Part shown: positions 1 to 9,256 of the stretch, one piece after another | Layout: each line of letters begins with the position of its first letter | How positions within the stretch are numbered: the stretch's first letter is position 1 | Assembly (NCBI GenBank): GCA_007753915.1 | Contig: CP036352.1 | Coordinates: 2,046,001-2,110,000, forward strand | DNA: 64,000 bases | Direction of reading: 5' to 3' | From: Phycisphaerae bacterium RAS2 | GTDB lineage: Bacteria; Planctomycetota; Phycisphaerae; UBA1845; UTPLA1 | Made by a program: the position numbers and the translations under genes | Notes under the pieces: model-generated | What the model saw: only the letters and a program-made list of their open reading frames with translations | Databases searched by the model: none | Told to the model about the DNA's origin: nothing

Positions 1-1
1 A

Positions 2-274
2 CCTTCGCAGCCAAACAGCGCGTTTGGTCTCATCTTCCTCGACCCGCCTTATCCGTTGAGTGAGAACGTGGAAGCCGACTCGCCGATGGTCCGTGTGTTC
101 GAACGCCTTGGCGAGCAGGTCCCGATTGAATCTGACGCCACCCTCGTCTGGCGGCACGACATCCGCTTTTCCGCACCGCCTCGAATGGCCGGCCGTTGGC
201 ACACCCACGAAGTCCGCTCTTACGGTACGATGACGATTACGTTGTACCGACCGTTCGCCGCCGAGGAGTTGTAA
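2..274 (+). CDS. rsmD: 16S rRNA (guanine966-N2)-methyltransferase RsmD, C-terminal fragment
   Basis: The reading frame is open from the window edge and runs to a TAA at 272-274, so only the last 90 residues are visible. It contains GLIFLDPPYPL, the DPPY form of the (N/D)PPY catalytic motif IV of N2-guanine methyltransferases, followed by a short C-terminal region ending in a MTITLYRP strand, as RsmD proteins do. RsmD methylates G966 of 16S rRNA in the small-subunit head using S-adenosylmethionine. The start lies outside the window. A TTG inside the fragment is not the start, because DPPY lies upstream of it. The family call rests on the motif and length; another RsmD-like N2-methyltransferase remains possible. 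Confidence 0.8.
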   Translation, partial: PSQPNSAFGLIFLDPPYPLSENVEADSPMVRVFERLGEQVPIESDATLVWRHDIRFSAPPRMAGRWHTHEVRSYGTMTITLYRPFAAEEL

Positions 275-292
275 GCCGCTCGCGCTGATCCC

Positions 293-1558
293 ATGCCTTC
301 CCGCCAGACCCGGCCACCGTTGTCAACCGAACACAAGGCCCTCACGCCCCGCGGCGCAGCCTTGAAAGTCGTGCGCGTCCTGCAGGAGGCCGGTCATGTC
401 GCCTATTTCGCCGGTGGTTGCGTGCGCGACATGCTGCTGGGCAAACGGCCCGACGATTACGACGTGGCCACTTCGGCCGAGCCGCGCGAAGTGATCCGCC
501 TGTTCCGGCGAACGCAGCAGGTCGGTGCGAAGTTTGGCGTCGTGCTGGTTCGAATCGGCTCGCACGCCATCGAGACGGCGACGTTTCGCACTGACGGCGA
601 TTACGCCGATGGCCGCCGCCCCACCGCTGTCCGATTCACGGATGCGCGGCATGATGCGGAGCGGCGAGATTTCACGATTAACGGCATGTTTTACGATCCG
701 GTAACGCGAACCGTGATCGACCACGTTGGCGGCCAGACCGACCTCGAGCGCCGCGTGATCGGCGCCATCGGGGAGCCGGATCGGCGTTTTGCGGAGGATC
801 ACCTTCGCCTGCTGCGTGCCATTCGATTCGCGGCGCGATTTGATTTTGAGATCGCGCGCGGCACCTGGGCCGCGATGTGTTTGAACGCGCCGTCGATCGC
901 GCGAATCAGTCCCGAGCGAATCTGGACCGAACTCGCAGCGATGTTCGAGCATCCGCGCCGGGCAAAGGCGTTTTCACACCTCCACCGAAGCAACCTGTTA
1001 TTTCACCTGTGGCCGGTGGCGCGTGTCTTGCGCGGGCATGAGGCGCTGGTTGAAGCCTGGCTCGCTGAATTGCCCGTGCGCAGCAGTGCCGATCTTTGCC
1101 TTGCGATCACGGTGCATGCCATGTCGCTGCCGGAGGTCGACGAAACGTGCGACGCGCTGCGGTGCAGCAATCAAACTCGGCGGACTGTTCGATGGTTGCA
1201 CGAGAAGCAAGCCGCGCTAAATGAGCCTGACCGGTTGACGCTTGCGGACCTGAAGCTGCTCATGGCCCACGATGCGTTCAGTGACTTGCTTTCCATGTTC
1301 GCGGCAAGACTCCGCGCGACGGGGAAACCGGCGTCGCCATTTCGCCGGGTTCAAAGTCGCGTCCGCTCCATTGCCCCGCAGGACGTCGCGCCCAAACCCC
1401 TGGTCACCGGCGACGACCTCGCACGGCTGAAAGTGCCGCGCGGCCCGATCTACAAGAAAGTTCTTGATCAAGTGTACTATGCTCAACTTAACGGAGAGCT
1501 GTCCAACCGGGAATCCGCACACCGCTATGTCCTCACACTCCTTCAGACCCAAACTTAG
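293..1558 (+). CDS. cca: CCA-adding tRNA nucleotidyltransferase / poly(A) polymerase family protein
   Basis: 421 residues. The N-terminal nucleotidyltransferase domain shows the class II signature GGCVRDMLLGKRPDDYDVAT at about residues 41-60, with the GG-x-VRD and DxD metal-binding residues. It is followed by RRDFTINGMFYDP and by EDHLRLLRAIRFAARFDFEI, the head-neck region that selects ATP/CTP. The enzyme repairs or adds the 3' CCA of tRNAs. This fits the tRNA gene at 14.6 kb, which does not encode CCA. No HD phosphohydrolase domain is recognisable in the C-terminal half. The gene lies 18 bp after rsmD on the same strand, and the downstream peptidase gene overlaps its 3' end. A poly(A) polymerase (PcnB) role cannot be excluded by sequence alone. 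Confidence 0.85.
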   Translation: MPSRQTRPPLSTEHKALTPRGAALKVVRVLQEAGHVAYFAGGCVRDMLLGKRPDDYDVATSAEPREVIRLFRRTQQVGAKFGVVLVRIGSHAIETATFRTDGDYADGRRPTAVRFTDARHDAERRDFTINGMFYDPVTRTVIDHVGGQTDLERRVIGAIGEPDRRFAEDHLRLLRAIRFAARFDFEIARGTWAAMCLNAPSIARISPERIWTELAAMFEHPRRAKAFSHLHRSNLLFHLWPVARVLRGHEALVEAWLAELPVRSSADLCLAITVHAMSLPEVDETCDALRCSNQTRRTVRWLHEKQAALNEPDRLTLADLKLLMAHDAFSDLLSMFAARLRATGKPASPFRRVQSRVRSIAPQDVAPKPLVTGDDLARLKVPRGPIYKKVLDQVYYAQLNGELSNRESAHRYVLTLLQTQT

Positions 1559-2909
1559 GCCGACAGCGACACTCGCCTGGATGCTGTTAATCGCCCTAAC
1601 AGCTGCGGCCGGCTGCGCGCCCGGCGGTCATCCGCAGGTGCGGCAGATTGTCGCTGACATTTCGCAGGACCGTCTGCGCGCCACGGTGGAGAAGCTCGCG
1701 TCGTTCGGCACGCGGCATACGTTGAGCGAGACCGAGAGCGAGTTTCGCGGCATCGGTGCGGCGCGACGCTGGATCAAGGCCGAGATGGACGGAATCGCCG
1801 CCGAGTCCAGCGGGAGATTGAGCGTCGAGGCGCAATCCTTCACCGCCAAGGCCGACGGCAATCGCGTCTTCCGCGACGTGGAGATCGTCAACATTCTCGC
1901 CACGCTGCCGGGATCAGACCCGGCCTCAAAGGATCGCGTTTATCTCATCAGCGGGCACTACGACTCGATTCCCAGCGACCCGAAGGATGCCGCGTCCGAC
2001 GCGCCGGGAGCGAACGACGATGCCAGCGGCGTCGCGCTGGTGATGGAGCTGGCGCGGATCATGTCGCGTCACACGTTTGACGCGACGCTCGTGTTCGCCT
2101 GCGTCGCCGGCGAGGAACAGGGCCTCGTCGGTTCACGGTTTCTGGCGAAGCAGTACCGCCTGCGCAACGCGAACATCGCGGGCATGATCACCAACGACAT
2201 CGTCGGTAATTCGGTCAGCACGCTGGGCGTTCGCGATGATCGCCGGGTGCGGGTCTTCAGCGAGGGCATGCCGGCCCAGGAGTCGGAGGAGGATCGCAAG
2301 ATTCGAATCGCCATCGGGGCGGAAAGCGATTCCCCTGCCCGGCAACTGGCACGGTATTTCAGTGAAGCCGCACGTTCCCACCTGCCCGCGTTTGAGACGA
2401 TGCTCGTCCATCGCAAGGATCGTTTCCTTCGCGGCGGCGATCACACTGCTTTCAGTGAGCAGGGCTACCCGGCGATCCGTATCACCGAGATGCAGGAGAA
2501 TTACGACCGTCAGCATCAGAATGTGCGCACCGAGGGCCGCCGGGCATATGGCGATGTCGTGGAACACGTGGATTTTGCTTACTTGACGCATGTCGCCCGG
2601 GTCAATGCCGCTGCCCTGGCATCGCTCGCCCTCGCGCCGGCGGCACCAGCCAACGCCCGGGTCATCACAGCCAAACTCGAAAACACGACGACGCTCGCCT
2701 GGGATCTCGGCAAGGAGCCGGACCTCGTCGGATACGAAGTGGTCTGGCGCAGAACCAGCGCACCGACCTGGGAGGCGTCACGATCCATCGGCCTCGTCGC
2801 AACGTACACGCACGAGCTTTCCAAGGATCATTTCATCTTCGGCATTCGCGCCGTGGATCGCGACGGCCATCGTAGCGTCGTCGCTTATCCATGGCCTGCG
2901 AAGGAATGA
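1527..2909 (+). CDS. Secreted M28-family metallopeptidase lipoprotein
   Basis: 460 residues from the ATG at 1527. This start is chosen because it directly precedes a lipoprotein signal peptide whose lipobox is LTAAAGC; an upstream TTG at 1464 would bury the signal. The M28 zinc-aminopeptidase core is clear: SGHYDSIPS (first zinc His), GANDDASGVAL (bridging Asp), FACVAGEEQGLVGSRF (catalytic Glu-Glu) and RGGDHTAFSEQGYPAIR (last His). The C-terminal 90 residues look like a fibronectin-III-type beta domain. The protein is probably anchored to a membrane facing the periplasm and trims N-terminal residues from peptides. The start overlaps the end of cca by 32 bp, suggesting co-transcription. The natural substrate is not predictable. 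Confidence 0.85.
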   Translation: MSSHSFRPKLRPTATLAWMLLIALTAAAGCAPGGHPQVRQIVADISQDRLRATVEKLASFGTRHTLSETESEFRGIGAARRWIKAEMDGIAAESSGRLSVEAQSFTAKADGNRVFRDVEIVNILATLPGSDPASKDRVYLISGHYDSIPSDPKDAASDAPGANDDASGVALVMELARIMSRHTFDATLVFACVAGEEQGLVGSRFLAKQYRLRNANIAGMITNDIVGNSVSTLGVRDDRRVRVFSEGMPAQESEEDRKIRIAIGAESDSPARQLARYFSEAARSHLPAFETMLVHRKDRFLRGGDHTAFSEQGYPAIRITEMQENYDRQHQNVRTEGRRAYGDVVEHVDFAYLTHVARVNAAALASLALAPAAPANARVITAKLENTTTLAWDLGKEPDLVGYEVVWRRTSAPTWEASRSIGLVATYTHELSKDHFIFGIRAVDRDGHRSVVAYPWPAKE

Positions 2910-2939
2910 CCCGCGCCGCGTTTTGAGAATGCGAAAAAA

Positions 2940-3419
2940 ATGGCATCCAGTGAGATCGGCACAACGATCATCGTCCTGCTCGTGCTGGTTGCCTCCTTTG
3001 TGTCGGCGTTGGCAGTCCTGGTGATTGTTAATCGCATCGCTCGTTCCGAGCGCAACCGCGCGTTGCTGGACTACTACGCGCGACTGGGGCGATTTGGCCC
3101 GGATGATCCGTGCGACTGCGCGTCGGGCCGCACGTATGCGGACTGTTGTCGCGCTCGGGATGTCGCCGAATTGCAAAACGACGTCATCGACTATCAGTGG
3201 AAGCCCTGGTCGCACGATTCCTACGTCGGTCGCCGACGAGTCAGCTCGATGAGGCAGCGCCTGGAAGAGCATCCGTTGCCCTGTCCGACGCTTCCGCCCT
3301 GGGTCGAAGAACCGCGCGAGCATCGTTTCCCGATTTCGGACGAAGTCCTGCGAGCCTGGCGCCCCTCCCCCGCCGTCGGCCCGGCCACGCTGAAGCAGGT
3401 TGACGATTCAATTCTTTGA
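2940..3419 (+). CDS. Membrane-anchored protein with SEC-C-like zinc motif
   Basis: 159 residues. An N-terminal transmembrane helix (about residues 8-31) is followed by a soluble part with DPCDCASGRTYADCC at about residues 55-69. This matches the SEC-C zinc knuckle (CxCxSGxKYKxCC), as found at the end of SecA and in many small proteins. The rest is charged, with no recognisable domain. It begins 30 bp after the M28 peptidase gene on the same strand. Its 3' end overlaps the convergent PGPGW-type gene by 12 bp. SEC-C motifs usually bind zinc and mediate protein or ribosome contacts; the role here is unknown. Confidence 0.65.
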   Translation: MASSEIGTTIIVLLVLVASFVSALAVLVIVNRIARSERNRALLDYYARLGRFGPDDPCDCASGRTYADCCRARDVAELQNDVIDYQWKPWSHDSYVGRRRVSSMRQRLEEHPLPCPTLPPWVEEPREHRFPISDEVLRAWRPSPAVGPATLKQVDDSIL

Positions 3420-3764
3420 CGTTCGACGGGCCTGCTCGGCATTGGCCCGGTCAGCTGTATCGGACGAAATCGGCGCGTCGCAATCGGGGCAGACATGACC
3501 CGGCTTGAGCGCCTTGCCCACAAGATCGGCTTCGCAATTCGGGCAGAAAACGACGGCTTCAAACTTGCCCAGCACAGCCCCGGTCTTGCGCTTGATGCGA
3601 TTCATCAGTCGCTTCGCCCAGAGAAACTCCGTGCCGAGAATTGCCAGCCCCGCGGGAATCACCAGGAACGCTGGCCCCGGCAGGACGATCAGCGCGATGC
3701 CGATCAACACGACCGTAAAGCCGACGATAATGATGACCAGTCGCTTCGCGGTTTTCAGCACCAT
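3408..3764 (-). CDS. PGPGW-family transmembrane protein with C-terminal zinc ribbon
   Basis: 118 residues. The N-terminal 60 residues hold two adjacent hydrophobic helices with VVLIGIALIVLPGPAF and the following AILGTEFLWAKR segment. These are typical of the small PGPGW family of putative membrane proteins; here the eponymous motif reads PGPAF. Residues about 72-98 form a CPNC-x14-CPDC ribbon likely to bind zinc. The gene starts one base past the stop of the upstream terC-like gene, so the two are almost certainly co-transcribed. Function is unknown; the TerC link suggests envelope or metal homeostasis, which is inference only. Confidence 0.65.
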   Translation of the reverse strand: MVLKTAKRLVIIIVGFTVVLIGIALIVLPGPAFLVIPAGLAILGTEFLWAKRLMNRIKRKTGAVLGKFEAVVFCPNCEADLVGKALKPGHVCPDCDAPISSDTADRANAEQARRTSKN

Positions 3765-3765
3765 G

Positions 3766-4734
3766 TCAGGCGCTCCGACTCATCTCGCGTTTGCTGCTGA
3801 TCACCGATGCAATGATGCCGACCGCGAGGATGCCGATGATGACGGCGAGTGAAAACGCAGTCGGAATATGGTAGTGATGCGAGACCAGCATCTTGACGCC
3901 AACGTACGCCAGCACGAACACAAGGCTCGGCTTGAGGTACTTAAACTTCTCCAACATGCTGGCCAGTACGAAGTAAAGCGACCGCAGGTTCAGGATCGCG
4001 AAGACGTTGGACGTGAACACGATGAACGGGTCCTTCGTGATCGCGAAGATCGCCGGGATGGAGTCCACCGCGAAAAGCAGATCGGTGCTCTCAATCACCA
4101 GCAGCACGAGAAAGAGCGGCGTGATCGCACGGCGGCCGTTCACGCGCACGAAAAACTTCTCCCCGTGGAATTCGTCCGTGACGGGATACAGCTTGCGCGC
4201 CAGCTTCACCAGCGGGTTGCGGTTCGGCTCGACGGCCTCGTCCTGCGAGCGGTACATCTTCACCGCCGTGTACAGCAGCAGGATGCCGAACACATAGATG
4301 GTCCAGGTGAAGCGCTGAATGAGCGCCGCCCCGGCGAGGATCATCGCCATGCGCATGACGAGCGCGCCGATGATGCCCCAGAAGAGCGTGCGGTGCTGGT
4401 GAATGCGCGGCACCGAGAAGTATTGGAAGATGAGCGCGATGACGAAAATGTTGTCGAGGCTCAACGATTGCTCGATCAGCCAGCCGGTGAAAAACTGCAT
4501 CGCGGCCGTCTTGCCCGAGAGCGTGCCGCCGCGCGTGGCGATATCGAACCAGTTGCGCTCATAAGCGAAGTACAGGAAGACGTTGAACAGCAGCGCGAGA
4601 AAGACGCAGAAGCCCGCCCAGATCAGCGCCTCTCGCGTCGCAACAACGTGGGCCTTGCGATTCAGCACGCCCAAGTCCAAGGCGAGCATGATCAGCACGA
4701 ACGTGACAAATCCACCCCACAGCCAGAATTCCAT
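3766..4734 (-). CDS. TerC/Alx-family integral membrane protein
   Basis: 322 residues with about nine hydrophobic segments. It carries family landmarks: an N-terminal FVLIMLALDLGVLNRKAH, the acidic EQSLSLDNIFVIALIF segment, and ESTDLLFAVDSIPAIFAIT. The acidic residues in the last two segments sit within membrane helices and are conserved in TerC/Alx proteins. The family is linked to manganese export (Alx/MntP-like behaviour), tellurite resistance and metal insertion into exported proteins. The specific role in this organism cannot be told from sequence. It forms a two-gene unit with the PGPGW-type gene just downstream; the 195-bp gap upstream probably holds its promoter. Confidence 0.85.
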   Translation of the reverse strand: MEFWLWGGFVTFVLIMLALDLGVLNRKAHVVATREALIWAGFCVFLALLFNVFLYFAYERNWFDIATRGGTLSGKTAAMQFFTGWLIEQSLSLDNIFVIALIFQYFSVPRIHQHRTLFWGIIGALVMRMAMILAGAALIQRFTWTIYVFGILLLYTAVKMYRSQDEAVEPNRNPLVKLARKLYPVTDEFHGEKFFVRVNGRRAITPLFLVLLVIESTDLLFAVDSIPAIFAITKDPFIVFTSNVFAILNLRSLYFVLASMLEKFKYLKPSLVFVLAYVGVKMLVSHHYHIPTAFSLAVIIGILAVGIIASVISSKREMSRSA

Positions 4735-4929
4735 GTTTGCTGAAAGCTCCTTCGCGGTGATCGCCGGTTTCGCCGCCGGATTTCTGTGATCGCAGCCGGC
4801 GATTCATTCCAAACGCGGTCGCCCCATCGCGCAAGGGGGAAGTTTAGGGACAATCCCCCATCGGCGTCGAGGACAGGCGGTGCGACGAGCAATTCACCTT
4901 GTATTGCGGAGCATGAGCCCGGTCTTGAA

Positions 4930-5436
4930 TCAGGGCTTGTCGGGTTGGGAACCGGCCGGGGCCGGTTGCGACGCCGGCGACGCGGCGGTTGGGGTCGTGG
5001 GCTGCGAGGCCGGCGCGTCGGCGAGCGGAACGGACTGCGGCGGTTCCGGGTTGTGACCGATCACAATTCGCCCGCAGTCGGGGCAGATCGTGTCGCCGCG
5101 CTGGTTGAGCATTTCCTTGAGAATGATGTACGTAGGCTCGGACTTGCGTTTGCCGTCGCGCGTCCAGTAGCAGCGTTCGGCGGGGTAGCCCGTTTGCTTT
5201 TTTGAAAATGGCGACGGAATCGGCCACGACTCCCCCACCTGCAACGCATAGCGAAAATGCTTGCCTGTCTCGGAGCAGACAAAGTCGCGGTCAATCGATC
5301 GAGGCGCGGCCGGCTCGGCTGACGTCAGCGTACGATAGCTCAAGAATCCGGCTGTCCCAAGAAGCAGGACGAAGACGATCAACCCCAGCGCGCCGGAAAG
5401 CGGCCCGCCTTGCTTGCCTGCTGGCTGCGTGGCCAT
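4930..5436 (-). CDS. Hypothetical membrane-anchored protein with CPDC motif
   Basis: 168 residues. One transmembrane helix lies at about residues 15-36. An exported or cytoplasmic domain follows, with single Cys-containing strands and TICPDCGRIVIGHNPEP at about residues 115-131. The C-terminal 35 residues are a low-complexity Pro/Ala/Ser/Gln tail. The domain contains GKHFRYALQVGESWPIPSPF and no known family signature. It sits downstream of the bat operon on the same strand with an 84-bp gap, so read-through is possible. I do not recognise a function. Confidence 0.55.
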   Translation of the reverse strand: MATQPAGKQGGPLSGALGLIVFVLLLGTAGFLSYRTLTSAEPAAPRSIDRDFVCSETGKHFRYALQVGESWPIPSPFSKKQTGYPAERCYWTRDGKRKSEPTYIILKEMLNQRGDTICPDCGRIVIGHNPEPPQSVPLADAPASQPTTPTAASPASQPAPAGSQPDKP

Positions 5437-5520
5437 CGGAGTCCCTCAATTCATTTGCCGCAACGCATCCGGGGCGAGCGCGTCGATGATGACGCACGTC
5501 GCGTGCGTGCTCGATACATC

Positions 5521-6402
5521 CTACCCGCTGGGCGGATCGAATCCAATGAGGCGAACCGCGTCGGCCGGAAGCCAGCCTTCCTTCCCGTCCGGCAGTTCGA
5601 TCTGGAGCCACACCGCTCCGGAAACATCTTCGCGCGACGCTAACACGCGAAATTCCACGCCCTCCGGCAGCGGCTGAACCAGCGCGGGGTCATAGTATTG
5701 ACCGTTCCCTTTGCGAAGTGTCACCTCCATGTGCATGGTGACGCCTTCGCGGCTTTGCGCCGCGTCAATCTGCTCGTAGACAACGCTGCCGCCCGATGCC
5801 AAGGCCACCAATCCCATCAGCCCGCAAAGCCAGATGACCGCGGGCCGTCGGCCTGTCCGCAATCCCACAAGCAATGTGAGCCAGAAGCAGCCGTAGGCCC
5901 CCATGGCGACGCGCAGACGCGCTGCGGGCGACGTGTGATCGTGCCAGACAAAAATCGTGTCGCGGACGGCGCTGACAGTCGGCCGGGTGAAGGTCATCCG
6001 GCACAGTTTGCGCGCGGCGTCGAGGTTGTGGCGGATCGCCGGTTCGCCGCGGGCCAGGTGCAACGCGATTCGGTAATTGAGGATCGCCTCGCCAAGCTCG
6101 CCCAATTGCATGTGTGTGTTGGCGATGTTGAAGTAGAGCCGCCCATTGCGAATGCCGCGGCGTGTCAACTCAACGAATCCTTCGCGTGCTTCTTCGAGAA
6201 GCCGCCGCGATTGCGGATTCGTGCCGCCGCCTTGTGCGATGCCCTGTTCGTAACTTCGCAGGGCTGCTTCAAAGAGGCTTTCGTTCGTTTGGGCGCCGCG
6301 CTGCGGCGCAGTCGCCGTCGGCAATGGCAACGCTTGATCCTGCGCCAACGCTGGGTGCACGCTCAACACGGCCGCTACCATGAGTAAACACTTTCGACTC
6401 AT
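5521..6402 (-). CDS. batE: BatE-like TPR/SH3 protein of the aerotolerance operon
   Basis: 293 residues. It has a signal peptide (cleavage near VHPALAQDQ), then TPR-type helices around residues 45-130 (GRLYFNIANTHMQLGELGEA). Two transmembrane helices lie at about 170-215, and a C-terminal bacterial SH3-like domain ends in WLQIELPDGKEGWLPADAVR. This arrangement is the BatE layout of the Bacteroides aerotolerance family. The ATG overlaps the batD stop in an ATGA, placing it last in the moxR-DUF58-batA-E operon. It probably binds other Bat proteins in the envelope. The biochemical role of Bat proteins is not settled. Confidence 0.75.
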   Translation of the reverse strand: MSRKCLLMVAAVLSVHPALAQDQALPLPTATAPQRGAQTNESLFEAALRSYEQGIAQGGGTNPQSRRLLEEAREGFVELTRRGIRNGRLYFNIANTHMQLGELGEAILNYRIALHLARGEPAIRHNLDAARKLCRMTFTRPTVSAVRDTIFVWHDHTSPAARLRVAMGAYGCFWLTLLVGLRTGRRPAVIWLCGLMGLVALASGGSVVYEQIDAAQSREGVTMHMEVTLRKGNGQYYDPALVQPLPEGVEFRVLASREDVSGAVWLQIELPDGKEGWLPADAVRLIGFDPPSG

Positions 6403-8198
6403 CGAATCCGTGCCGCCTCCAGGGTATCTATGGTCGCTCGAACCCGGGCCGAATCGATGGACTGCGTGTTCGCAGTCGCCGCTCCCCCGCCGTATTCCGC
6501 CGCTTCCAGCGCCTCCAGCAGTTGATCCACCTCGGAGACCAGTGCGCTATCGACGCCGCGCGCGCGGAGCAATGCCACCGCTTCGTCGCGGGTCAGGCCG
6601 GCTCCCTCACCGCCGAACCGATCAGCGACAAATGTCGTCAAAGCGCCGCGCAGCAGGGCCGGCTCGCCGTCCGCGCCCGCGGCCAGGCGACGCTTGGCCG
6701 ATGCGTACGCCCGCGACGCTCGCCGAGCCTTGTCATTGCCCGCCAACCGCTGTGAGCGCCGAGTCATCAGCCAGGCGCCCGCGTAGGCAATGGGACAGGC
6801 CGCCAGCAGGCACCAGCCGGCTGGTCCAACGGTCAGCGCCTGATTCACCAGAACGTCATCGGGGTTCGTGAAATTGGCAATCAGCCCTTCGGTGGCCTCG
6901 GTGGGCTGTGCATTCATGGGGCGCGCGCCGTTGGGCGGGCCGAGCTGTGTCGGCAAGGCGAGTTTTTCAGCCGGCTTGACGCGGATGGGCAATGCTTTGG
7001 TCCTCGCCGTCGCGAATTTCTCGACACCGGGGTCGAAGTAGCTCATCGGTATCGGCGGAATCACTTTCACGTCCTCGCGAAGCGGGCGCAGGGTGACGGA
7101 GAAGAGCTTGCGGTCACCTTCAATCTCGCCGGCAGGTGACTCCGGCGGCACGTCGAAGTCTTTTGTCAATTCGCTGACGTTCGACAACTTCGGCGCGGAC
7201 AGCCGATCCAACGGCGTGCCGCTTCCCCGAATGGCCAGCGTCAACGTGATCGGATCGCCCACGGCGACCTCCGTCGGCTTGGCGGTGGCGGCAACCGTGA
7301 AGCGGCCGATTGCACCATTGAAGTCAGCCGGTCGATCCCGCGCCGGGACCGAGAGGATCTCCAGAGCCGGAGTCTTCGCCGCCACCTGCACCACGCGATC
7401 GCGATCGATGGAGATGCGCCCGAACACATCGCGCCGCAGCGTGATGGGATAGTTCATCCCCAGCGCGATTTTCCCAAAGTCGTACGGCCCGGGCCGCTCC
7501 GGGTAAATGGTTGTCTCCAGCAGATACACGAAGTATTCGTGCGATTTGCTGGCTTCGTCCGTTCGCTGACCGGGCTTCCATTTGGGCGTTGCCACTTTCT
7601 CGAACACACCGAGTGAATTGAGCTGCTGATTGCGCATCAGCAGGGTCCACATGTCGCTCACGTCGAGGCGAAAGCCGTCTCGCTCGTACTGCTTGACCCA
7701 TACCTCCAGCGTCAGGTCGACCGGCTGGCCGACGTAGGCACGCGTGAGACGCGATTGAACTTCAGCGAGCAGCAATTCGCCGCCGATGTGCCGACTGACC
7801 TGAATGTTGATCGGGTCCGTCGCATAGACCGCCCCACCCTCGCGAAACCGAAACGGCGGCAGCACCAGTCGGCCGACTCGCTTGGGCTGCGCGGTAAAGG
7901 TGTAGGTGTACGTCACATCGGTCCAGCGTTTGTTGTTGATAATGTAGGTCGAGCTGGATTGCTGCGGCCCTGCGCCGGACATTCGGATCTCAAAGTCGTC
8001 TGTCTTCGGCGGATCGGGCGCAGTGGCCTGTTTGGGATTCTTAACCTGCACCTGAACGATCAATGTCTCGCCCATCAGCGCCTGCGTCGAGTTGATGGTC
8101 GCGCTGATTTCCTGCGCGCGGGCGCGCCCACCAGGCCACGATGCGAGCATCGCCGCGGCCAACGCGAACATCCTGAAGGAAACACTGGAACTCCGCAT
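6399..8198 (-). CDS. batD: BatD family protein
   Basis: 599 residues from the ATG at 8198, which shares one base with the batC stop; a GTG one codon upstream would give a GTGA overlap. A signal peptide (cleavage after RARAQE) is followed by several immunoglobulin-like beta domains spanning about residues 25-420. The first contains QALMGETLIVQVQVKNP, typical of BatD. A transmembrane helix lies near residue 460, and a helical cytoplasmic tail follows. BatD proteins are large periplasmic proteins encoded with VWA proteins BatA/B and linked to aerotolerance and stress resistance. The position between batC and batE supports the call. Confidence 0.8.
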   Translation of the reverse strand: MRSSSVSFRMFALAAAMLASWPGGRARAQEISATINSTQALMGETLIVQVQVKNPKQATAPDPPKTDDFEIRMSGAGPQQSSSTYIINNKRWTDVTYTYTFTAQPKRVGRLVLPPFRFREGGAVYATDPINIQVSRHIGGELLLAEVQSRLTRAYVGQPVDLTLEVWVKQYERDGFRLDVSDMWTLLMRNQQLNSLGVFEKVATPKWKPGQRTDEASKSHEYFVYLLETTIYPERPGPYDFGKIALGMNYPITLRRDVFGRISIDRDRVVQVAAKTPALEILSVPARDRPADFNGAIGRFTVAATAKPTEVAVGDPITLTLAIRGSGTPLDRLSAPKLSNVSELTKDFDVPPESPAGEIEGDRKLFSVTLRPLREDVKVIPPIPMSYFDPGVEKFATARTKALPIRVKPAEKLALPTQLGPPNGARPMNAQPTEATEGLIANFTNPDDVLVNQALTVGPAGWCLLAACPIAYAGAWLMTRRSQRLAGNDKARRASRAYASAKRRLAAGADGEPALLRGALTTFVADRFGGEGAGLTRDEAVALLRARGVDSALVSEVDQLLEALEAAEYGGGAATANTQSIDSARVRATIDTLEAARIR

Positions 8199-9256
8199 CA
8201 CCAATCCTTGGGCACCGCCGTGCGCCCGCGCTGCCGCATCATCTTCATTCGCCGCGCCTCACGCCGTGCCTTCTCCGCATCACGCGCCTCCTGAAGCATC
8301 GGCTGAATCTCCTCTTCCCGAAGTTTATCATCGCGGTCCGCCTTCTGCTCCGAACCGGCGGATGCATCCTTCTCATCCTGCTTTTCGTTCTGCTCGCCCG
8401 AAGCCTGATCGGTGCCCTCTTTTCCGTCAGCGCCACTTTGCTTCTGGGACTCCGATTCCTTCTGATCACCTTCACTCTGGGATTGTGATTCGTCCTGCTC
8501 ACCATCCTGATTTTGTTCCTGCTTCTGCCCCTCGCTGCCTTCCTGCGACTCTTGCTCGTTCTTCTCCGATTCGTCATTTGATTGGGATTCTCCCGACGTC
8601 GGCTGTGAGCCCGGCTGGCTGGTCTGTGAACGCGATGTTGTCGGCTGCGGCTCCTGATCCTGCGGCTGACTCGATGGCTGCGACGACGGCTGCTGTTGCG
8701 GAGGCTGCTGCTGTTCAAGGCGTTTTTGGAAGTATGTGCGAAGTCGCTCGGCGAGCGCCATGTTTTTTCGAGCATCGGCATCGGCCTGCTTGGGGTCGAG
8801 CCGCAGGGCGTCCTGATAGAAGTTGATCGCGCGAGAGAGATCGTCAATCGCCTGCTTGGGCTCGCTTGCGTGATCCAGCGCCTCGGCATGAGCCGTGCGA
8901 CCGAGGTTGTATTTCGCCATCGCCTCGATCTCGGGATGGCTCGGCTTGACTGCGTCCTGAAACGCCTTGCTCGCGGCATCGTATTGACCGAGCCGATACA
9001 GCGCCAGCCCCCGGTTGTAGGCCACTTGCGGCGATTGCGGCGCGTGCCGCGATGCCTCGTCATACGCCTTCAACGCTTCAGCGAACTTCTCCTCACCGAG
9101 TAAGCGATTTCCTTCCTTGACCGCGTCATACGCTTTTCGCGCGGCTTCATCCGCTTGCACGTTGGCGGTCGCCGTGGTCGCAATCAACATCGCCCACAAG
9201 ACCATTTGCCCGACTCGGCGAATGGATCTATTCGGCATGCTGTTGACATGGGTCAT
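8198..9256 (-). CDS. batC: BatC-like TPR protein with Gln/Glu/Ser-rich tail
   Basis: 352 residues. A signal sequence (AMLIATTATANVQADEA) precedes three TPR units at about residues 35-160, for example SPQVAYNRGLALYRLGQYDA. A long low-complexity stretch rich in Q, E, S and P follows (about 165-310). The tail is a charged, Arg-rich segment (EKARREARRMKMMRQRGR). BatC proteins carry TPRs and acidic low-complexity tails like this. The gene is coupled to batB by ATGA and to batD by a one-base overlap. The tail is probably disordered and a platform for protein interactions. Confidence 0.75.
   Translation of the reverse strand: MTHVNSMPNRSIRRVGQMVLWAMLIATTATANVQADEAARKAYDAVKEGNRLLGEEKFAEALKAYDEASRHAPQSPQVAYNRGLALYRLGQYDAASKAFQDAVKPSHPEIEAMAKYNLGRTAHAEALDHASEPKQAIDDLSRAINFYQDALRLDPKQADADARKNMALAERLRTYFQKRLEQQQPPQQQPSSQPSSQPQDQEPQPTTSRSQTSQPGSQPTSGESQSNDESEKNEQESQEGSEGQKQEQNQDGEQDESQSQSEGDQKESESQKQSGADGKEGTDQASGEQNEKQDEKDASAGSEQKADRDDKLREEEIQPMLQEARDAEKARREARRMKMMRQRGRTAVPKDW

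Noticed and set aside
3868-4743. 291-codon plus-strand frame opposite the terC-like gene
   Set aside because: Shadow frame; the minus-strand protein has nine membrane helices and family motifs.
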